Assembly (NCBI RefSeq): GCF_901709675.1
Contig: NC_051089.1
Coordinates: 20,933,508-20,997,507 of the forward strand
Length of the DNA: 64,000 nucleotides
Source: Syngnathus acus
Lineage: Eukaryota; Chordata; Actinopteri; Syngnathiformes; Syngnathidae
Reading direction: 5' to 3'
Part shown: piece by piece, positions 55,535 to 64,000 of the stretch
How positions within the stretch are numbered: the stretch's first letter is position 1
How the letters are laid out: each line of letters begins with the position of its first letter
The notes under the pieces: generated by a model
What the model was told of the DNA's origin: nothing
The model's database searches: none
What the model saw: the letters and a program-made list of their open reading frames with translations, nothing else
Made by a program: the position numbers and the translations under genes

Positions 55535-58500
55535 CCGTATTTTCACGATTATAGGGTGCGGATAAAAGTCTTAGATTTTCTTCAAAATGTGCGGCGCGCC
55601 CCATCATGTAGTGCGCCCAACGTGTGTTGTTGTTGTAAGGCGGATGTAGTAAAGAGCGTCATGAGAACGTTAAAGGGGAAATTGTGGGCGTGGATTTGCA
55701 GTGCGCCCTGTGTGTGTGTGTTGTTGTAAGGATGACGGAGTAGAGAGCGCCATTAGAACATTAAAGGGGGAAGTGTGGGCGTGGATTGTACCGTATTTTT
55801 CGGACTATAAATCGCGTTTTTTTTCATAGTTTGGGTAGGGGGGCGACTTATACTGAGAAGCAACTTATATGTGAATTTTTTCATAAATTTTCAAAATTTA
55901 TAAAAAAAAAAAAAAAAAAAAGTGAAACCGCGAATAACGAACCGCGATGTAGCAAGGGATTACTGTAATTTGAATTTCAAGTGACGTCAGCAGCGCGGCG
56001 CGGCGGGCGGTTGTTTACATAAAGGACAAAGATTCGATCACGGGATGACGAAGACGATGAAGGGCCCCACGTACTACCGGCATCATTAGCAGCTTTGTAA
56101 GTGACACAGAGGACGAACAGTTTGAAGGATTTAATGATTTGGAGTGACACAGAAGGTTTGAAAAACTATTATGGCTTTTCCGCACGCCCGGTCCTACTCT
56201 ACGGAGCTCTCTTTCACCTCCGTGGGTGGAAGTCGGGGGCCGGCGCTCGGCCGGGTGGCTGTCCGGCGACGGTGGATGGGGCTCGGACATGGCTTTTACG
56301 CACGCCCGGTCTTACTCTACGGAGCTCTCTTTCACCTCCGTGGATGGAAGTCGGGGGCCGGTGCTCGGCCGGGTGGCTGTCCGGGGACGGTGGATGGGGC
56401 TCGGACATGGCTTTTACGCACGCCCGGTCCTATTCCATGGAGCTCTCTTCCACCTCCGTGGCTGGAAGTGCCACCTCCGGGGATGGAAGTCCATGCTGCC
56501 ACATGCCTGGAAGTCGACGCCAGTGCTTGGGGCTGTGTGGCGGTGAACTATTTATGTTATAGTTATTTGATATATTTTATTTCGTGTAGCAACTTGTATA
56601 TGTTTTTATCGTTACAGTTCAGTAGTTGTTGGCTCGTTGAACTCTTGTTTTGTTAAATAAAGAGCCGTTTACCAAACCCACGTCTTTCCTTGTACTTTGT
56701 TAACGCTACAATCTAGTTATATACTAGATCTGTGGAATAACGACGAGGCTGACGTCAGGGCGTACGCGCGGCGTTGTTGACAAAAGACGAGGAATTTGAT
56801 CGATGGATTTAATGATTTGGAGTGACACAGATGGTTTGATAATATTATTGCTTATATAATAGTTATTTGATATATAATTTATATATCGTTTTATGGGCCT
56901 GTGGAATATTTTGAAGTGCAAGCGCCGTCAGCGGCGCGCACCCATTGTTGACATAAAGGACGATCGATAGATTTAATGAATTGGAGTGACACAGATGGTT
57001 TTATAAACGTGTTATTTATGTAATAGTTATTTGAATGACTCTGTATGTTACGTCAGGCCCGTTCTCAGCTCTTCGTTTGTGTTCATGTCATGTTAGCATA
57101 CCTATCGTTTAGCCTGTTGTTGCTCGTTCATGTCTGTTCTTGGTGTTGGATTTTGTCGAATCAATTTCCCCCAAAATGCGACTTATACGCCGGAGCAACT
57201 TATATATGTTTTTATTCACGTTATTGTGCATTTTATGGCTAATGCGACTTATATTCCAGAGCGACTTTTAGTCAGAAAAATACGGTATATAAAAGAACGT
57301 GTATATGCGTCATGCAAAACATCGTTGTTATAACAACCCTGAAAATGGCAAAGAGACATGCTTATCAAGCACAGTTCAAACTGAAAGCCATCAGCTACGC
57401 GGAGGAGCATGGAAATCGAGCAGCCGCGAGAGATTTTAAAATCAATGAATCGATGGTTCGCAAGTGGAGGAAGCTGGAAAACGAGCTCCGACAGGTCAAG
57501 AAGACACAGCTGACTGCGCGGACGTCAGGCGAAGTGGCCCGAGTTGGAGGAAAGACTCGAACAGTGGATCATCGAGCAAAGAACGAGTGGGAGAAGCGTT
57601 TCGACGGTCACCATTCGACTAACGCTAGCAGAAGAAATGAAAATTGAACATTTCCAAGGAGGTCCGTCTTGGTGCTTTCGTTTCATGAAACGGTGCCATT
57701 TTTCCATCCGGACCAGGACTACTTTCACTAAGAGTAGAAAGCAGCGCCGGACGAGTTACGCCACAATTTGCGAATGGATTGTAGATGCTTGGGCTAACAT
57801 GTCTGCTGACACTGTTGTTCGAGCTTTCGCAAAAGCCGGCATCATATCCGAGGAGCCGCACGGCACGGAAAAACACAGTGAAGAAAGTGAACCTGGTATG
57901 TCTGTTGGAGATTTAGCGCAGCTGTTCAATTTAGGAACAGAGGATGAAGACTTCGATGGGTTTGATTGATGAAGATTACCGGTAATAAAAATGTGAATAC
58001 CAAACTCAGTTTTGCTCTCACTCTTTTTTTAAATACGCACACTTGTGTGCTTGTTTTATCCGTGTGTTTTACCATGCCCACGCCGATTGACAATTAAAAA
58101 AGTGTTAGTACTTTGTAATCAATACTTTTATAAAACACAACCAAACTCAGTTTTGCTCCCGCTCTATTTTTAAATACGCACACTTGTATGCTTGTGTGTG
58201 TGTTGTTGTTGTTGTTGTAAGGTGGACGTAGTAAAGAGCACCATGAGAGAACGTTAAAGTGGGAAGTGTGGGCGTGGATTGAACAGTGGAGCCTCGGTTT
58301 TCGAATGTCCCGGTTCTCGAACAAATCGGTACTCGAACAAAAAATCCGAGATTTTTTTGCTTCGGATGTCGGACCGAATTCGGTTGTTGAACCTCGCGAG
58401 ATGAGCCGAGAGGACCCGCATGCCAACTGACTCCGTTCGTTATTACGTTCTCGTTACTCTGAGGATTGCATCAACTCTAATCATGCCTCCAAAGGAAGCA

Positions 58501-59052
58501 AGTGGGAGCAGTAAAGAATCCTAAAACACAAAGACGCTTCTAAAGCAATGCGACAGTGAGCTCCCGGCGCGCTGCGGTTGCGCAATCGGACCAAATTAAG
58601 CTCCCTGCGCATTGAGGTCCACTTAAATTTTGGAAAGTCCATTAGGACTTTAAAAATATTTTCTAAATTTTAGCGACCGCTCTGTCACAATAATGCGACC
58701 AGCGCAGTGCAGTTGCACGGTCGGCGAACGCGCTACGGTTGGGCGTTCGGCGGTGCGCTGCAGTTGCGCGATCGGACAAAAATGCGCAAATGAAAAAATG
58801 CTTAAAAAAGGCGGGTTTTTTGTTTGGAATGGATTAATTTTTTTTCCATTATTTGTAATATTTGTATTTGTAATTCACTTCTCGAACAGCCTTCTGGAAC
58901 GGATTGTGGTTGAAAACCGAGGCTCCACTGTATAGATAAAACCCGGGCACTATGATGCGGTGCGCCCTATATGTGTGTTAAATACAGTTATAGCACACAT
59001 AACTGAGACTGCGCCTTTTAGCACAGTGCGCCTTTTGGTCGTGATAATACGG
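55535..59052 (+). mobile_element. Pogo-like transposon with nested elements, second copy
   Basis: Copy of 16592-20109, including the nested element (55791-57285), the defective pogo transposase (57343-57969) and the Tigger-like MITE (58284-58930). The translations are identical to the first copy. Confidence 0.87.
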
Positions 59053-59487
59053 TAATAGGGATGTAACGATTCACTCAAGCCATGTTCCCATTCAATTTAC
59101 AGTTCCGATTTTGATTTGATTCAATTATGAAAAATCTTTTTTTTCAAACAAAATTAATGATTTTATTACCAAAACATTTCTTTATTTTAACATCTGCATT
59201 TCGTCCTTGCTACAAACGGTAACTTTTTCTAACTTTACAAAAAACTAAACGAATAATTTTGACCGTTTAACTACATTTTTGATATTGATATTTTATTTTT
59301 TTACACAGATGCATATTTTGAGGAGTTAATTCAATATTAAATACATTTTTTAATTAACCGTTATTTCTAACAACTACAAATAATGTAATCTTTTCATTTA
59401 CAAAACGGCACGAAATCATTGCAATCATATTCCCAAGATTATGGTGAAAAAAATGTATACATCTTAATTATCAATGGAATAACTTAC

Positions 59488-59597
59488 CCCTTAAGTTGTT
59501 CATTGAGACTACGAACCAACAGCTGATGTTTTTCTGCTTCCCTGTTCTGCTGACTACGCACACTGGCAAGTTGGGTCTGTAATTTATCCGTCTCATT
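59488..59597 (-). CDS. golgb1: golgb1 110-bp exon, second copy
   Basis: Copy of 20545-20654, same splice sites and protein. Probably the same locus represented twice. Confidence 0.8.
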
Positions 59598-59897
59598 CTG
59601 TAAAGGCAGAAAAAACATTAAACCAGCACAGTCAGGATTTAAACATTTTAATACAATTCTGGCTATATGCATATGGACAAAATGTTGGGTATCTCGCTGT
59701 CAATGAGAGAAAAGCCCACATTGATCATATAAATACGATAATTTGAATCTGACTAAAGTAATCAGTTAACAGTTTTAAAAATTGAATTAAATATAACCAA
59801 TACAAATCAGGCATTGTTTTATAATTGTGGTTCGACAGGCAGTGATTCCAATCAAACAAATTTTGTAACTTTCAATGAAACGTCTGCACCTCTCAGC

Positions 59898-60363
59898 AGG
59901 TTATTTTCATTTCATTTGTATGCTGCTCCAGTTGTCTCGGGTTTCAAGGGCGTTTTGTTCAGACGGCATTAAGGTGCTGACATTATCCCAGAAGCTTTGT
60001 GGTTGTTAACGTAGTGTTTGGCAAATTCCAGTCTCGCTAAATAAATGACTAAAGTTCATCCTTAGTCGTCGTCTCAAACTCTATTTTGGTTCAAGCAACG
60101 AGGGATGGTGTGATCAAGTTGTCTTTAATTTTTATCATTCAGTCATTTCCAGGGAGGTTGGCTACAGGCCCATGGATCTTAACTTTTTGAATAATATCAA
60201 GCTGCTTGGACATTGTCTTGTAGCCTTTACTGTTAATGTGCTTGTCTGGAAGTTCTTTCTAATATACCGAGACTGTCTTCCTTCTCAGCTGGACCATGTT
60301 TAGTGTAGTGCACACTATGCCTCCAAACAGTACTTGTTACCCTTTAAATGACTGACTGATTAA
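59898..60363 (-). pseudogene. Decayed Tc1-like transposase remnant, second copy
   Basis: Copy of 20955-21420. Confidence 0.6.
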
Positions 60364-60596
60364 AAGTTTGAAGACCCAAGAAGATGCTAAGTCCAGGACG
60401 CATCTTGGTTGACTATGTCCCTGTGGTTTATTATTTTTATATTTTTTAGAGGTATCATAATTTTTTATCCAGGCCATTTGGTGGGTTTGTTTTTAAAAAT
60501 AATTCTTTTGAATCACAATTCAAAGCAATATCCGATTTTCATTTGTTGATTTTCAAGCAATTTCAATTTATTATTACTTTAGTCAAAATCTACTTA

Positions 60597-63500
60597 CCGT
60601 ATTTTCGGACAAAAAGTCGCTCCGGAATATAGGTCACATTAGCCATAAAATGCGCAATAACGTGAAAAAAAAACATATATAAGTGCTCCGGAGTATAAGT
60701 CGCATTTTGGGGGAAATTTATTCAACAAAATCCAACACCAAGAACAGACATGAACGAGCAACAACAGGCTAAACGATAGGTATGCTAACGTGACATAAAC
60801 ACAAACGAAGAGCTGAGAACGGGCCTGACATAACGTTCAGAGTTACCGTGTTTTTCCATGCAAAATGCGCCCCCGTGCATAATACGCACCCTAAAAATGG
60901 CATGTCGTTGCTGGAAAAAAGCCTGTACCCATGTATAATACGCACCCAAATTTTGACTCTTACTTAAGTCCGTAAACGTAAAATCTTTGGGAACAACCGG
61001 ATGTTATTCTGCCGGTCAGTATCACTGCGCATGCGCTAGCAAACTCGATAGCGAAGAAATGTTTCGGATTTGTGTAGGGTACATTGTGACAGCAAACGAG
61101 CAGGTGATCGAGCAAGCGTCTGATACGAGAGCATTGTGTTCGTATGGAGCGTGTTTGAAGTGAACAGCAGAGAAGAAAGGAACAAGGCAAAGTGTTGTGA
61201 AGTAAAATATTACCTGTAATACGCATTTTGTTATTTGCTGATTGAAACTGCTAATTAAACTGTGAATTGAAACTAATAGGTAGAGAACTGAACTCTCGCT
61301 CTTTATATAGCTGACGTGTCTTGCGCATCCGTTCTGCGCATACTGTCATGGCGGCCTCCGTATGATATCCGGTCTGCGATGGAGATTAAAAAAACAAACA
61401 ATATTTGACAATAACACACCATCAAGGATTGCACCATCGCATCAAACGATGTGTCGTCAATTATGAATTTTACTGACTAAGTGTGTTGGGCAGGATGGCT
61501 GAATGCGATGCGCGATTGACAACAAACAAGAAGAAAGGTGTGATTTCAAGTTTTATTTCGAGGGAGATTTTCTTCAAAAATTGTTGTACCCATGCATAAT
61601 GCGCACCCCAGATTTTAGGACAATAAATTAGTTAAATTTTGCGCATTATGCATGGCAAAACAGGGTATTCAAATAACTATTACATAAATAACACGTTTAT
61701 AAAACCATCTGTGTCACTCCAATTCATTAAATCCATCGATCGTCCTTTATGGAAATGATGCCGCGTATGCGCCGCGCCGCTGACATCTAAATATTCTAAA
61801 TATTCCACAGACCCATATAACGATATATAAAGTATATATCAAATAACTATCATATAAACAACGATATTATGTCAACGAGTGTGCGCCGCTGACGGCACTT
61901 GCACTTCAAAATATTCCACAAGCCCATATAACGATATATAAATTATATATCAAATAACTATTATATAAGCAATAATATTATCAAACCATCTGTGTCACTC
62001 CAAATCATTAAATCCATCGATCAAATTCCTCGTCCTTTGTCAACAAGGCCGCGCGTGCGCCCTGACGTCAGCCTCGTCGTTATTCCACAGATCTAGTATA
62101 TAATAGGGGTGTAACGATTCATCGATACACATCGATTAATCGATATAATGCTCTACGATTTGTTGGCATCGATGCTAAACGTAAACATCGATCTATATCG
62201 CCCGTTTTTGACCTCGGACATTAGACGCGACTTTATTTTGAAATCCAGTTCATTGTTGCTTGCTTCCTCTTTCCGGGAGCAGTGCGCGGCGTGTTGTGTT
62301 GTGAGCAGAGCAGGCACGTGAAAGGGGAGCCGACAACTACACGGCTCCTGGGCTGGTGCTATGGCTAGTGTCCAAGAAGACGAGGAAATTCGCTCCCCTT
62401 TGGGCTTCAAGTCATATTGAACAGTTCAAAGAGTAGACACCGTGTAATGTTAAAATTCTATATAAAGAGTTATAAATTAAGTTATTTTTGTTTTATAGAA
62501 GAGTTAAATAACAACATACATATTTTATTTATGTATAGTTCTCTGGTATTGCAAGAGAATGTTTTTTTTTGCATTTGGATAGAACATATGGTCAAGGTGT
62601 AATGTTTACTACATTCATTATAAAGAACTTATTTTTGTTTTGTAATTAAATAGTTCAGTAATGCACTTTAAAGTTAATGGTATTACAAAAAAAGAAAGAA
62701 TATTCATTTTTCTTTACTTACTTCTATGAGAAAAAATATAGGAATTTGATAAAGTTCAGTGTTAAAATAAGCACTTTGTATACTACAATACTCTTGTAAT
62801 TTCCTAAATAAAGAGTTTGCAGTACCTTGTTGACCTTTGGGCTTCAAGTCATTCGTTTGGAAGCACTTTGGATTCCAAAGAAAAGATGGCTCAACGGACA
62901 AGACACGTGCAGTTTGTAAATCCTGCCATGCGGTGATCAAATATTCAGGGAACGCCACAAATCTCGCCGCACATTTAAAGAAAAAACACGACATCAAAGT
63001 TCAGTGTTAAAATAAGCACTTTGTATACTACAATACTCTTGTAATTTCCTAAATAAAGAATTTGCAGTACCTTGTTGATTTTGCGTATGAATTGTTATAA
63101 ATCAGGATATTGTTCTATATCGATCGTAGAGCACTATATCGTGATGTATCGTGAATGAATCACAGCAGGCTTTAAGATATCGGCAAATATCGTATCGTGG
63201 TTCTTTGTATTGATATGATATCGTATCGTGACAAAACCCGCGATTTACACCCCTAGTATATAACTATATTGTAGCGTTAACAAAGTACAAGGAAAGACGT
63301 GGGTTTGGTAAACGGCTCTTTATTTAACAAAACAAGAGTTCAATGAGCCAACAACTACTGAACTGGAACGATAAAAACATATACAAGTTGCTACACGAAA
63401 TAAAATATATCAAATAACTATAACAAATAGTTCGCAGCCACACGGCCCCAAGCACCGGCGTGGACTTCCAGGCGTGTGGCGGCGTGGACTTCCATCCCCG

Positions 63501-64000
63501 GAGGTGGCACTTCCAGCCACGGAGGTGGAAGAGAGCTCCATAGAATAGGACCAGGCGTGCGTAAAAGCCATGTCCGAGCCCCATCCACCGTCCCCGGACA
63601 GCCACCCGGCCGGGCACCGGCCCCCAACTTCCATCCACGGAGGTGAAAGAGAGCTCCGTAGAGTAGGACCGGGCGTGCGTAAAAGCCATGTCCGAGCCCC
63701 ATCCACCGTCCCCGGACAGCCGCCCGGCCGAGCGCCGGCCCCCGACTTCCATCCACGGAGGTGAAAGAGAGCTCCGTAGAGTAGGACCGGGCGTGCGGAA
63801 AAGCCATAATAGTTTTTCAAACCTTCTGTGTCACTCCAAATCATTAAATCCTTCAAACTCTTCGTCCTCCGTGTCACTTACAAAGCTGCTAATGATGCCG
63901 GTAGTACGTGGGGCCCTTCATCATCTTCGTCATCCCGTGATCAAATCTTTGTCCTTTATGTAAACAACCGCCCCGCCGCGCCGCTGACGTCACTTGAAAT
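60597..64000 (-). mobile_element. Inverted composite element, second copy, cut by window end
   Basis: Copy of 21654-25057, including the nested MITE (60846-61665), the hAT element (62104-63255, with GTATATAA duplications) and the 118-bp repeats (63443-63805). The right terminus lies outside the window. Confidence 0.82.

Larger units (their letters stand above)
46692..64000. repeat. 17.3-kb near-identical second copy of 7744-25057
   Basis: Same order, orientation and nesting of every exon and transposon. The offset falls from 38948 at the start to 38943 by 54 kb and then stays constant, reflecting single-base indels only. Differences seen cluster at 47160-47265, with isolated ones near 48625, 48727, 49445 and 53240. 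The copy runs off the window. Most likely an uncollapsed haplotype or overlapping contig end. Confidence 0.93.

Noticed and set aside
46692-64000. A second, functional golgb1 paralogue
   Set aside because: Intron transposons and all junctions are the same as in the first copy, and it begins at an assembly gap; paralogues with independent history would differ in introns.

Overview
The window is eukaryotic, almost certainly from a ray-finned (teleost) fish. It holds spliced exons of a vertebrate Golgi gene separated by introns packed with fish-type transposable elements: L2- and Rex1-like LINEs, Tc1/mariner, pogo and hAT DNA transposons, a solo LTR and gamma-type endogenous retroviruses (ERVs). 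There are no operons, ribosome binding sites or CRISPR arrays. I cannot name the species.

The host gene lies on the minus strand and runs through the whole window. Five exons join in a consistent reading phase: 37646-37779, 20545-20654, 15320-15488, 8862-8966 and one giant exon that starts at 8723 and is still open at base 1 (at least 2,907 codons). The product is a continuous coiled coil with three giantin-type KLQ-AL-RK signature blocks, so I identify it as golgb1 (giantin), the Golgi tethering golgin. The first exons lie beyond the right side and the C-terminal anchor beyond the left edge.

The introns are layered insertions. 9.6-14.6 kb: a LINE piece holding an L2 LINE holding a hAT miniature element; then a Tc1 fragment holding a Tc1 transposon holding a LINE, which makes an in-frame transposase/reverse-transcriptase ORF; then a miniature element. 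15.5-20.1 kb: a hAT element with perfect 8-bp target duplications, then a pogo-like element with a transposase that has lost its catalytic domain, itself containing two further elements. 21.6-26.1 kb: an inverted relative of one of these with two nested insertions, then a hAT transposase relic. 26.3-36.2 kb: a solo LTR, a complete but pol/env-defective ERV with nearly identical LTRs and an intact short Gag ORF, and an array of modules carrying TGACGTCA motifs. 38.2-42.9 kb: a terminal-inverted-repeat element containing a nearly intact Rex1-like LINE. 43.1-46.5 kb: a second, truncated ERV.

A run of exactly 200 N (46492-46691) marks an assembly gap. After it, 46692-64000 repeats 7744-25057 almost base for base, including golgb1 exons and every nested transposon. 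The few differences seen are mostly single-base indels, several of them clustered just after the gap where they break the golgb1 frame. The simplest reading is a false (haplotig) duplication, not a second gene; a very recent segmental duplication is the alternative.
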